DNA of 64,000 nucleotides, taken from Salvia splendens. Taxonomy: Eukaryota > Streptophyta > Magnoliopsida > Lamiales > Lamiaceae. The stretch covers positions 10,719,708-10,783,707 of the forward strand of contig NC_056052.1 of the NCBI RefSeq assembly GCF_004379255.2. The letters are read 5' to 3'. Below are positions 22,611 to 34,242 of the stretch, piece by piece; position 1 is the first letter of the stretch; every line of letters begins with the position of its first letter. The position numbers were made by a program, and so were the translations under genes. The notes below the pieces were generated by a model, which made no database searches, was not told where the DNA came from, and worked only from the letters and a program-made list of their open reading frames with translations.

Positions 22611-23261
22611 GTAACAAGTATTTTGATAGATTTTGATATGAACTTTGAAATGTTGGAAATATCGATGGGAATGATGCTCATGTGTGAATGAAAGTACTTT
22701 TATGGGGATCAAGGATTATGCATATGTCATGTTGAAAATCTTGCTTGAGAAATGTATTGATGACAATGCATGGATATGAAATTGATATTTGCGCTTGTGC
22801 CCAAGATGACGAATGTTGTTATGACAATGAACTTGTATATGTTACTCGAATACGTGTTAAACACATATGAGTTGGATGAGATTATATGATGATTGTTATG
22901 CGATTGCTTTGTGAAACAATATCTATGTGAAAGAACTTGAGCATGCTGCTATGTATAATTGTGAATATCATGAATGAATGAAAATTTTGAGATAATGCCG
23001 AACTTGGAGGCACGAAACGCCTAACGCAAGGCAAGCGACGCGTGGGAACATTTTTTGATTTAGCGAAACACGAAACCGTACGAACCTTTTTACCTTGGAA
23101 ACGAAATTCCATTCATTCTTGATATGATACTACCCTCACACCTCCATCGTTGGAGATTTTTATACATATACGCACCCATCACATTCTCAGCATCATTCGA
23201 AACCTCATACACTATTATTCTTTCGATCCTTGTGCTGATGCTGAGTTTTCTTTCTTTTTAG
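22611..23261 (+). other. Candidate leader intron of E3
   Basis: A donor-like GAG|GTAACAAG at 22611 and an acceptor-like TTTTCTTTCTTTTTAG ending at 23261 bound a 651-base AT-rich stretch with no coding potential. The acceptor is immediately followed by the ATG of the accessory ORF. E2 has a donor-like GAG|GTATGT at the matching leader position (34367). A branch-point-like CTGAT lies about 25 bases upstream of the acceptor. Splicing is inferred from sequence only. Confidence 0.5.
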
Positions 23262-23912
23262 ATGGCTCAACGGTATTATGCCCCGATGCGTAATCCCTAC
23301 TCCAGCGAAAGGGACCACCCGGTTGAGCGCTACCGAGATTTCGAGTGGGACGGGAAGCTCTTCCTCATGTCCTACGTCACCGAGTTTTACAGTAAATGGA
23401 TGAACGCATACGCGTACGGGGGAGCTACCCATCACGAAGGGATCCAAAAGCTCATCCACACTTTACCATCTCCTTGGGATGAGTGGACCGCTCAGACATC
23501 CCGGTTTTTCAAATGGTATAGCCCGCCCGATTACACCGCGCGGGGAGATTTGGTTGGCCTTTTAAAGGTGCTGCTCCCGGCTATGACAGCTGCTTTTGAT
23601 GGACCGCCACGTGATCCACCTCCACATGTCTATCCGTCGATTCAAGCCCGCATGCGAAGGAATCGCTGCGACATGGAGCCACATGTCTCTCGTGTTCCTA
23701 AGAGAATGAGACTCGAGATGCGCGTTTCAGCCCCTCTAAGAATCGACAGAGAGGTCGATGGGATGCCCGGGATAGTACCTCCACCCGTAGGTGTCGAGGA
23801 AGAAAGTGAGGAAGAGGAAAGTGAAGAAGAGGATCCCGAAGAAGAGGAGGACCCAAATAGAGAGAGCGTTGGAGAAACCATGGAGAAACAGGATGAAGAT
23901 AGAAAAGATTAA
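23262..23912 (+). CDS. Accessory ORF upstream of gag in E3, unknown function
   Basis: This 216-codon intact frame lies on the element strand between leader and gag. The start chosen is the ATG directly after the TTTTTAG acceptor-like tract. The first 110 residues look globular, rich in Tyr, Trp, Phe and Pro, with a W-x-Y-x-x-x-D-Y-like aromatic patch near residue 85. Residues 120-165 are basic (many Arg). From about 177 the tail is very acidic (runs of Glu). No Cys-His knuckle, protease, membrane span or other familiar domain is visible, and I do not recognise the family. Gag follows 645 bases downstream in a different open frame. Since gag-pol has only two lesions and this frame none, it may be a functional element gene, perhaps gag-like or regulatory. 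A captured host fragment is the alternative. Confidence 0.6.
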   Translation: MAQRYYAPMRNPYSSERDHPVERYRDFEWDGKLFLMSYVTEFYSKWMNAYAYGGATHHEGIQKLIHTLPSPWDEWTAQTSRFFKWYSPPDYTARGDLVGLLKVLLPAMTAAFDGPPRDPPPHVYPSIQARMRRNRCDMEPHVSRVPKRMRLEMRVSAPLRIDREVDGMPGIVPPPVGVEEESEEEESEEEDPEEEEDPNRESVGETMEKQDEDRKD

Positions 23913-24556
23913 ACATAATAATTCTAGAATATTTTATTTCGATTTCCCATGTTTTGGATACTTTACCGTTTTTGCTTGACCTTGACATCGTTTTGTCCTT
24001 TTGCTTTCGTTATGATGGAACTAAGACCTCTTGGAGGCAACGTTTGATAATTCTATTGAAATTTTTCCTTGCTATTCCATTGTGCAATGATTTGGTACCA
24101 TTTCTTATTGTCTAATTGAGCGATTACCTTTTATTTCTAATTTATGGCGCAATTACCTTTTGTTATACTATATTGAAATTACCCTTTTCCCAATTGCACA
24201 ATTTCTCTTGGCGTACTATCTTTGCTACTTGATTGGACAATTGCTTCCTGCCATAATTTGAGATCACCCTAACCATTTCATTACACAAACTGTCTCTTGT
24301 TGCATTAAAAACAATTACCCTTGCTATCCTGTAGAGCAATCATTCATTTGCTACCTTGCGACGCAATTTCCTCTTGCTACACCATTCGATGGTTGCTCTC
24401 TTGCTATCATTTTATGCGGTTATATTCGATACCTTGTCTTGCAAAAAGCTCCTTATTATTCTGTGATACAATTGCCCTTTGATTTCCACTCTTCAACTAT
24501 ACCACCTTTTTTTTGGATTTCGAATAAATGCATAATAATTCTTGCGATAAAACAGA
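23913..24556 (+). repeat. T-rich spacer of degenerate tandem repeats between accessory ORF and gag
   Basis: There is no ORF. The stretch repeats a loose unit of about 35-40 bases built on GCAATTACC-TTTGCTA, clearest at about 24080-24420. It ends in a pyrimidine run and ATAAAACAG just before the gag ATG at 24557. It could be another intron or an internal ribosome entry or termination-reinitiation region. None of these can be shown here. Confidence 0.5.
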
Positions 24557-27500
24557 ATGCCGCCAAGACGTAACATAAGACGTGGGAACCCCGAATCTAC
24601 CCCTCAGGCGATGAAGGAGAGTGTGACACAACCCATCCCTCCACCACCACCTTCTCCACCTCCGGTTGACCGTGAGATCGTTAAGTTGTTCTTAGGTAAG
24701 AAACCTCCCGTCTTTGATGGAATGGGGGAGCCAGCCAAGGCCGAATCATGGATACGCGCACTGGAGCGCATTTTCGCAATCCTAGGGTGCAACGATAAGG
24801 AACGGTTGAGTTGTGTGACCTACCAACTAACCGAGGCCGCTGACTTCTGGTGGGACACCAGGATGAAAACAATGCCCCGAGATCAAGCAGAGGGGATGAC
24901 CTTGGAAGGTTTCAAGACAGAGATATACAATAAGTATGTGCCCAAGAGCTATCGGAAGGCGAAGGCATCAGAGTTCTACAATCTGACCCAAGGACGCATG
25001 ACAGTGACCGAGTATGACCGTGCGCTCAACAACATGACCCGGTACGCACCTGACCAAGTCGATACCGATGAGAAACTGGCCGAGAAGTTCCGGGAGGGAC
25101 TACGACCAGAGATAAGGATGTCGTTGGCCAGTCGAGGGAGACTCCCCTACGTGGAAGCATTGGCCCTTGCTCTAGACATTGAGGCAGCTATGCCCAAGGA
25201 GAGAGTGAAGGAAAACACTACCATGGCACTACCTCCACCACACCAGTCCCGAGAGAAGAGGAAGTGGGAGGGGAATGGAATCCCGTACGACAACAGGAGG
25301 TACCAGGCCACCCAGAACCGACCACAGTATAGTGGAGGGCAGAACTCGTCTAGCCAGAGAGGCGACTTCCGACCTAAGCCACCCCAATGCAACGTGTGCT
25401 CCAAGTACCACTTTGGAGAGTGTAGAATCCAGAGCACCCCTAAGTGCTTTAACTGTGGAGGAAACGGTCACTTCTCTGGAGAGTGTCCGAGTAAGAGGAT
25501 AGCGATGGAATCGAGGCAGAACCCTCAAGGACCCCGCATGCAGCCAAGAGTGCCGCAAATAGAATCAAGGGGAAATCGCGACCAACCTCCGCGACAGCAG
25601 CAGCCCTACCGCCAAAGACTTCCCTCTCAGGCTAGAGCATATGTCTTGAGTCGGAAACAACCCAAGATCGAACGAGGGAACCAGGAGAACGGAAACCTGG
25701 CAGGTTTGGGCAAAATCCTCGACAATCCTATCATTGTGTTGTTTGATACGGGCGCATCGCATTCATTCATATCTGACTTATGTGTGGATACTTTGAGCTT
25801 GCCTGTTAACAAATCTGAACATAAGATGATAGTGTCTTCACCAGTGGGTGGGACAGTAGAAATCTCACGAACATGCCCGAACGTAGAAATTATGATGGGA
25901 GGCCTTATGTTAGTCGCTCACAATCTACAAGTTATGGCGATTGGAGACATCGACGTAATTTTAGGGATGGATTGGTTGACCTCGAATTTTGCGACGATTC
26001 GTTGTAAGGAGAGACAAATATCTCTACAAGCCCCGGGCAAGGAACCCGCCTTGTACCATGGAATCTCGATGAATCGGCGAACCTCTATCATCTCCGCGCT
26101 TCAAGCTAGTACGTTGGTGAGGAAAGGACATCCTGCTTATCTCGTCTATCTACAAGGAGAGGAGAAAGGAGAAAGGAAAATGGAAGACGTAGCCGTCGTG
26201 CAGGAATTCCCGGACGTTTTTCCCGAAGCCTTGCCTGGACCACCGCCAGATCGGCAATTGGAGTTCACAATCGATCTAGCACCAGGGTCGGCACCTGTAT
26301 CTAAGGCACCGTACAGAATGGCGCCTAAGGAGTTAGAAGAACTCAAGATACAGCTCCAAGAGCTTATGGACCTGGGTTTTATTAGACCCAGTGTTTCCCC
26401 ATGGGGCGCGCCGGTGCTTTTTGTGAAAAAGAAGGATGGATCGATGAGAATGTGTATTGATTATAGGGAGCTGAACAAGATGACGCTCAAGAATAAATAT
26501 CCACTACCGAGGATAGATGACCTATTCGATCAACTTCGAGGAGCCGGTGTATTCTCTAAGATGGACTTAAGGTCCGGGTACCATCAGTTGAGAGTCCGAA
26601 AAGAGGATATACCAAAGACGGCCTTTCGAACGAGATATGGTCACTATGAATTTGTCGTAATGCCGTTCGGTTTGACGAATGCACCTGCGGTATTCATGGA
26701 CTTGATGAACCGAGTGTTTCATCCCTACTTGGATAAGTTTGTCTTGGTGTTCATTGATGACGTGCTAGTTTACTCGAAGAACGAGAAAGAGCACGAGGAA
26801 CATCTGCGAATCACCTTGGAGACCTTGAGGAGCGAGAAGTTGTACGCCAAATTCAGCAAGTGCGAGTTTTGGCTAAAGGAAGTAAATTTCCTTGGCCACA
26901 TCGTGTCGAAAGAAGGAATTAGAGTAGATCTCGCTAAGGTTGAGGCGGTGCAACAGTGGAAAGCACCTTCGACACCAAACGAGATTCGGAGTTTTCTAGG
27001 TTTGGCGGGATACTATCGAAGGTTTATAGAAGGGTTCTCTAAGATAGCGAGACCCATGACACAACAACTCAAGAAGGGAGTGAAAGTCAATTGGACTCCC
27101 GAGTGCGAGGCTAGTTTTCAACTCTTGAAGGAAAAGCTAACTAGTGCACCAATCTTAGCCGTACCAGAACCTGGAGTGAACTACGTGGTATACATGGACG
27201 CTTCGAAAGTGGGACTTGGATGTGTGTTGATGCAAAACAACAAGGTGATTGCTTACGCATCCCGGCAATTGAGGCCACACGAGTTGAACTATCCAACCCA
27301 CGATTTGGAGTTAGCAGCAGTGGTACACGCCTTAAAGATTTGGAGACATCATCTCTACGGAGTTCGATGTGAGATCTTTACGGACCATAAAAGCCTGAAA
27401 TAATTCTTAGAGCAAAAGGATTTAAACATGCGACAACGAAGGTGGCTCGAATTGGTGAAGGACTACGATTGTGGTATCAACTACCACCCTGGCAAGGCAA

Positions 27501-29092
27501 ATGTAGTGGCAGATGCCTTGAGCCGGAAGAGTCATTCCCAATTGGCCACTTTGCTCACCAAAGAAGAAAGCCTGGTCCGCGAGTTTAATAAGATGCGTTT
27601 GGAAGTGGTGAGAGCACCAGAAACAGTGGAAGCTCGAATCGCCACTTTAGTTGTTGAACCTGATCTAAGGACAAGAGTTGTTAAAGCACAACGAATGGAT
27701 GCGAAACTAGAGGAAGTTCGTATAGAAGTGTGAACCGGAGAATCTGGGAACTTTAATGAAGAAGGTGACAACGCGCTTACCTTCAAAGGAAGACTATGCA
27801 TACCGGACGACGAAGAGCTCAAAAATGAAGTGATGAGCGAAGCTCATGAGACCCCTTACACCGCCCACCCAGGAAGTACGAAAATGTACCAAGACTTGAA
27901 GAAGTCCTTTTGGTGGAATGGTATGAAGAGGGACATAGCGGCCTTCGTGGAGCGCTGCTTAGCCTGCCAACAGGTGAAGGCTCTACATCAACGACCGTAT
28001 GTGAGGTTGCAACCACTAAAAATCCCCGAGTGGAAGTGGGAGCACATTGCCATGGACTTTGTGACAGCCTTGCCAAAGACGCAAAGAGGGAATACTGCCA
28101 TATGGGTAGTTATAGACCGACTCACCAAGAGTGCGCACTTCATACCGATACCCATAACCTATGGATCAAACAAGCTAGCTCAAGTGTATATAAAGGAAAT
28201 AGTGCGACTACATGGAGTCCCCGTGACAATCACGTCTGACCGTGACCCGAAGTTTACGTCAAGATTTTGGATTAGCCTACAACGTGAGCTAGGCACTCGA
28301 CTGAACTTCAGCACGGCTTTTCACCCGCAGACGGACGGGCAATCCGAAAGAACGATCCAAACCCTCGAGGATATGTTAAGAGCCGTGGTGTTGGACCGAG
28401 GAGGGAGTTGGGAGTCCGCTCTCCCATTGATCGAATTCGCCTACAACAACAGCTTCCAGGCAACGATAAACATGGCACCGTACGAAGTCTTGTACGGGAG
28501 AAAGTGTAGATCCCCGCTCTACTGGGATGAAGTCGGTGAGAGAAGGGTACTCGGGCCCGACGTAGTCGAAGAAATGGTTGGAATCGTCCGACAAATTCGT
28601 ACGAGGATAAAAGAAGCTCAAGACAGACAGAAGTCATACGCGGATGCGCGACGAACCGACTTACAATTTCAAGCGGGCGACAAGGTCTTTCTCAAGGTAT
28701 CCCCGTCGAAAGGGATAACGCGTTTTGGTGTCAAGGGAAAACTAAAACTGCGATTCGTTGGACCTTATGAAATCCTTGAAGGAGTGGGTCCTGTTGCATA
28801 CCGCTTGGCGTTACCCCCGAGCCTCGGGAACGTGCACAACGTCTTTCATGTGTCGCAGTTACGGAAATATGTGTTCGACCCGAAGCACGTGATTCACTAC
28901 CAAGAAGTCGCGTTGAACCCGAACTTGAGCTATGAGGAGAAACCCCAAACGATTCTAGACCGAAAGGTCGAGAAAGTGAGAAATAAACCAGTTGCTTACG
29001 TGAAGGTACAGTGGAGAAACCACGGGCACGAAGAAGCCACGTGGGAGCTTGAGGACAAGATGATGGAGTTATACCCAAAACTCTTCCCATGA
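24557..29092 (+). pseudogene. E3 gag-pol polyprotein with chromodomain, two in-frame stops
   Basis: This is a single frame of 1511 codons apart from stops TAA at 27401 (residue 949, RNase H) and TGA at 27731 (residue 1059). Gag occupies residues 1-250. Two zinc-knuckle motifs start near residues 278 and 297. Protease has DTGAS at 397. RT has its FIDD catalytic pair at 734-735. RNase H has a MDAS aspartate near 881. Integrase has the His-His-Cys-Cys site at about 1095-1135, the first catalytic Asp near 1167 and SDRDPKF near 1227. A chromodomain follows at about 1465-1511, which in chromoviruses directs integration to heterochromatin. The catalytic motifs are all present. The start is the ATG after a long T-rich spacer. 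The 3' LTR begins 44 bases after the stop codon. Confidence 0.93.
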
Positions 29093-29123
29093 GAGTACCA
29101 AATTTCGGGACGAAATTTCTTTT

Positions 29124-29136
29124 AAGAGTGGTAGGA
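29124..29136 (+). promoter_or_regulatory. E3 polypurine tract
   Basis: AAGAGTGGTAGGA abuts the 3' LTR start TGTAACG, as expected for plus-strand priming. Confidence 0.85.
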
Positions 29137-31918
29137 TGTAACGCCCCGCTTTTCGAACCCTAATTTTCAAACCCTAAGACGTTGTATTTATTGCTTTGAT
29201 TGCCGCAATTAAATGACGATTTATTATGTGTATACTTTGGTGACCTAGTTTGTTTTGACCAAGTCAAAACCGTTGATTTTATGACGTGGCTTTAATTAAT
29301 TGATGGGGGATGAAATATATTACGGTGGATTCTATTATCTTTGGGGAGTGAGATTTAAATAGAATCATAAATAATTACCTTGCCTTTTTATTGTGGAAAT
29401 TTCGACCACTATTATTTTAAGGAGAGGAATTCTATTTTCTTGGATTTAATTATTTGCTTGGGATAATTATCCAATTAAATCCAAAGCCAATTATTCATTA
29501 TTTCCTTCTTGATAAAATCGGCCCCTACTTTTTCCTAAAGGAGATTTCGAAATCTCCTAGCTTGTGGGAGAAGAAATTATTCATTCTTTATTTTGATCCC
29601 TCAATTATTTCTTTCCATGTTTTAATTGGAATATCCTAGCAAATTTTGCCTCATCTTATTTTATTCAAGATTTGGAAATTATTCCTTGAGGAAGGAATAT
29701 TTCACACGCCTATTTCCATTTATTGTGGGAGGATTTTTATTAATTTTCTTGCTCCGTATTATTTTATTCTGCTCCGTGAAAATACCAAATTAAATCATGG
29801 CTAATTAAATAACCATGATTTTCGAAATATTCTCCCTTATTCTCCCTCAAATTAACGCCAATTTCCCCTCCATCAAATCTCCCATCTTTAATTTGATTTA
29901 TTCTCCAAATATTCTCTAATTAATTGGAGATATTCTATTCCCTAAACTCTATAAATAAAAGACAAACCTAAACCTAGACCCCAAATCACACGCCTCCTCT
30001 CTCAATCTCACGCCACTCTCCCTTGCTCCACCTCTCCCACACTTGTTCTTCCACTCTACTCAAGATCCTTTCGAATTTCCAAGAGATTATTGAAGAATCA
30101 AGACTTTTATTCGTTCCTACCGTTTGTTTCGTCCAAGAGAGGTAAAGATCGGACTCTATTCTTCATTCCTCTCCATCCCAACTCTACTTTTGTTCCCTCA
30201 TGCATCTAGTGGGTGTAGGATTTCAAATCTAAGGGTTTTAATCGGTGGGAATTTGTGATTGTGTATATGATTGCGTTTTGAATGAATTGTTTGATGATTT
30301 AATGAATCCTCGGTGAATGATATGTGATTTCATGAAAATATGTGTCTAAGGACCCTTTTGAGCATGTTTGTGTGTTAAAACCATGAAAAGGTTGATTTTG
30401 AATAAGTGGGGGTAAACCCTAAATCGAATTCCTAAAAGCATGAGAAACGGTGATTCCGAACAGTAGGTTCCGACTCGTTTTTGACCGACCAAATGAACTC
30501 CGATTTGACCGATTCTTTTTCCTGAGTAAACTTCATGATGTGTTCTGTGTTGTGTGTGAATTTCAACTCATTTGGACGAAAGATGAATATATGGTGAATT
30601 TTTAAAGTTTACTGCGCATTTCTAGCAGAAAGTGTTTTCTCGACCAGTAGGTTACGTATTCGATTTGACCGACCTAAAATGGTTATTTTGATATGATTTT
30701 TTTTAACTGGTAATTATTTGATGAGTATACTGCCTTGTGGTAAAATTTTAGCCCCAACGGAAGTCGGGTGAATTTTTAGTAAATTTTATAAAATGGTTGC
30801 GCAGTGCTACCAGACTTCTATCTTTACAAAAACACTATGTTACTATAAGTGAATTACATGATTGATATATGTGATGACATGATGTTGATGTTCAATGATG
30901 GAAAAAGGGAAAACGATAGGGACATGCATAATATTAAGTCAATGGTTGTGACTGATAAGTTATATATATATATTATCTAAAGGTGATAATTCGTGCGCAA
31001 AGCGTGATAACAAAGGAAAGGCAGTAGTTGAAACCAAAACGGTCGAGGTGGGCTACTTTTCTACCCTACACTATGTGTGGGTTCTCTTTTATTAAAAACT
31101 CTTTTACGTATGACTGTGGAGCTATAAGGGTGGTTTCAAGCGATTATCATGCCTTGATTTGTTTTAACGTGCCTATCTGATGTGGCTGTTGCCACTGTTA
31201 TATAAATCGAATTCGGGTCATCGTATGGCCGCAAACCCTACTTGGATTAGTGTACACCTATGGTAGACTGTGTGCTAGCGTACGGGCTGGCCGGTCTAGT
31301 GACCTGGTTTGCGGCCGCATTCCTTGTCATGTATTGGCAGATATGGACGACGATGGGGAAAAATGACTGCGCAGTCGCTATTTGAACAATGGAAAATATT
31401 TTGGTGCCTCGTAAAACCCCGATGGTTACTTACGTATGGCATGATAATATATACTTTTATTTAAAATATTTTCGGCCATGAGCCACTGAGTATTATTTTT
31501 ATAGTACTCAGCCCTGCATATGTTTTCTCTATGTGCAGGTTGAGCAGCGACGAGCGGTTGGTGGTGTTGAGCAGAAATAATAATATGGTTGTTTCGAAAC
31601 TTCGGGTGTCGTTGTGTCTTCACACATGACTTCACTCTTCTATTGGATGCTTCCGCTGTGATATTTCCCTTACGTACTTTTTTTACTTAACTATGAATCT
31701 TTTTGATTAAATGTTGAGAACTCATTACCCCTTTTATTAATGTCAAACCTTTGGTCTTTTCATTTATTTTAATATAGATATCATTGGTCGTTTAATTATT
31801 AGACTTAAATTTTTGGTCAGACTTTTATCGAAACCCTAGCCTTCTAAGCCCGTTCATTTAAACCCCTTTAAGTCGCGATCGCCCGCTTTTATTAACCCTA
31901 GGGGGGGCGGTCATGACA
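29137..31918 (+). repeat. E3 3' LTR (2782 bp)
   Basis: Full LTR from TGTAACGCCCC to GGTCATGACA. TATA box TATAAATA at 29950-29957. The small ORF at 31426-31635 (minus) has a counterpart in the inverted copy (20055-20267) and reflects LTR identity, not a gene. Confidence 0.93.
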
Positions 31919-31923
31919 TCACC
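31919..31923. repeat. Target site duplication of E3, right copy (TCACC)
   Basis: Identical to 18229-18233. Confidence 0.93.
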
Positions 31924-34227
31924 TCTCCTCCCTCTCTTCATCCTCTCCAAAATTTCTTCCATCATTGTTCTTGCATCCATTGAAGTTTGATTTTCAAGAG
32001 TTCCCGACGAATCGCATCAATCTTTGCTTCTACCGTTTGGTTTTCGATTCAAGAAGGTATAACTAAATATTTTCCTCATCTTCTCCATTGAAACCTTGTT
32101 CTTGATTCCTTCATGCATATAGTGAGTGTAGGAATCTTAGATCGCAAAACTAATCGGTGGGAATTTGTGTTTGTATGAGAAAAACTGTGAATATGCGATT
32201 GTGAATGAATATGTGTAAAGTTTGAATGATTCATTGGTGAATGATGTGTGGTTATATGAGAACACGATTGTGAGAACCTTTTGAAGCATGTTTGTGTGTG
32301 GGAAGCATGAAAAATTGTGTTTGGTTGAATGAGGAAGAAACCCTAATTTCGAAATTTTGAGACCTGAAAACTGTGGTGTTCGGACAGTGGATTCCGACGT
32401 GTGTTTGACTGACCAAAGGATCTTATTTTGGTTCGAATTTTTAACTGAGTAAACTTCAAGGTGTTTTCTGTGTGGTGTGTAAATTTCAGCCTATTTGACG
32501 AAAGATGAATTTTTAATAAATTTTTGAAGTCGACTGCGCAATTATGCCAGAAACTGGTATTCTCGCCCAGAAAGTTTTGTTTTCTATTTGACCGAACAAA
32601 TGGCCTCATTTTAATGTGAATTTTGAACTGGATGAAATTCGAAGTGTCTTCTGTGTTTTGTGAAAATTTCAGCCTCATTGGGCATCGGATGAACTTTTGG
32701 TGAATTTTTCAAATGAACTGCGCAGTGCTGCCAGAATTTTTATGTTCCGACCAGAGAGTTGCATTAATGTTTTGACTAACCAATCGACATGATTTGAGTG
32801 AGAAATTTTAACTGGATGAACTTGATGTGTCTACTTTGTTGTGACCAAATTTTAGCTTCATATGAGGTCAGATGGATTTTTACAAACAAACCGCGCAGTT
32901 CTGCCATATTTGTTGTTATGTGGAAATATCACTTGTTGCCAAGTTTTAATGAATTATATGATGCATGTATGATTCGGAAAGGTATCCTGTGACGTGATTA
33001 TGTGTGACACGTTGAGAAATATTATGGCATGTTGTTCCTTAGGTTGATGAATGTTGGGATGGGTAAATTAAGGGAATGATAAAAGGAACGATAGGACATG
33101 CATGGTAATGTGAATTTATGGAAGGCTGATTTGTGTTGTGACGATTGGCAAGGGTTATTGTGTGTACGTGAGCACAAGGAACGAGGGTTGCCTTAAGTGG
33201 ATATTGAATTGATTAAACCAACGAGGTGGGCTTTCCTTACAAATCTTTTTATTTTCCGAAAATATGATGTGGTGTTATAAGGGTGGTTTAACTTGTTATG
33301 TCATGCCATGGATTGTTTTGATTGAGATTGTGTGCCTGATGCCTAGTTCGTCTGAGTTTACTCCGTTAGGCTATATGGCTGTGTTGTGAAACGAATTCGG
33401 GTCTGAGTAGGGCCGCAAACCCTATCAGGCTGTGTACACTGGTGAGATCGGGAGCCGTCCTTTCTAGTCGGCCGGTCTCGTGGGCGAATAGTGTGGCCAA
33501 ACTTTCGTCGCACTGTGGATTGATGATTGTGATTGACGGATTGTTGTGAAAATGGGGAGATTATTTGACTGGCCAGTCTATGAAACGTTTTTGTGTTCTC
33601 GATGATATTTCTTTACTACGTGTAAAACTCGAGATCACTGGTATGGATGACATAACTGTATAAATGTTTTCGGCATGAGCCCATTGAGTACAACAAGTAC
33701 TCAGCCATGCATATGTTTTTCCATATGTGCAGGTTGAGCGGGATGTTGCGGTGGATGTTGAGTTGGCCTAGGAACTTTGGATGCGTTGTGTCTTCATACA
33801 TAGACGTCATCCTTGACTCTCTTTAAACCTTATTTCCGCTGCTATATTTTTGAACTATGCCTCAAGACTTTATTCTGTTTCGTACTGTGTTTGAGCACGT
33901 TTGATTGTGTTAGGCGTTAATCTGATGTTTACCCTGTTACTCTGAAATGGTTTTTCGTGAACTAAACCAAATGTTTCCTTTTGGAAGTTAATTGGATTTT
34001 AATATTTATTTTCTCCGCTGCTTCTTTTGAAAAATCTTTTGCCATAAGTCGTTGCTAATTAATAATAAATTTATAACATTAAGTTTCTTTAAACTAAAAA
34101 TTTGTTGTCTAAACTTTTAATGAACTAAAATATTATTCCTTTAAGCTAATTAAGTTTTCATATAAAATGTTATCATGTGGTCACGATCGCCTCGTTTGTA
34201 GTACCCCTAGTTTGGGCGGTCGTGACA
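31924..34227 (+). repeat. E2 5' LTR, second part
   Basis: It continues the LTR interrupted by E3. Its start (CTCCTCCCTCTCTTCATCC) matches 37913 onward in the E2 3' LTR. It ends GGGCGGTCGTGACA, like the E3 family. The total LTR is about 3.4 kb. No gene is seen. Confidence 0.85.
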
Positions 34228-34230
34228 GAG

Positions 34231-34242
34231 TGGTATCAGAGC
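34231..34242 (+). promoter_or_regulatory. E2 primer binding site (initiator tRNA-Met)
   Basis: TGGTATCAGAGC follows the LTR end after three bases, the standard tRNA-iMet primer site. Confidence 0.92.

Larger units (their letters stand above)
18234..31918 (+). mobile_element. E3: chromodomain Ty3/gypsy element with rearranged 5' LTR and an extra upstream ORF
   Basis: This is a 13.7 kb insertion inside the E2 5' LTR, flanked by TCACC duplications. Order: truncated direct LTR (18234-19766), inverted near-full LTR (19774-22508), leader, accessory ORF (23262-23912), T-rich spacer, gag-pol with C-terminal chromodomain (24557-29092), polypurine tract, full 3' LTR (29137-31918). The chromodomain and domain order place it among plant chromoviruses, probably Tekay/Del. 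The direct LTR head differs from the 3' LTR at about 1 percent of sites by eye. The primer binding site and the natural end of the 5' LTR are missing, so this copy could not complete normal reverse transcription. Confidence 0.92.
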
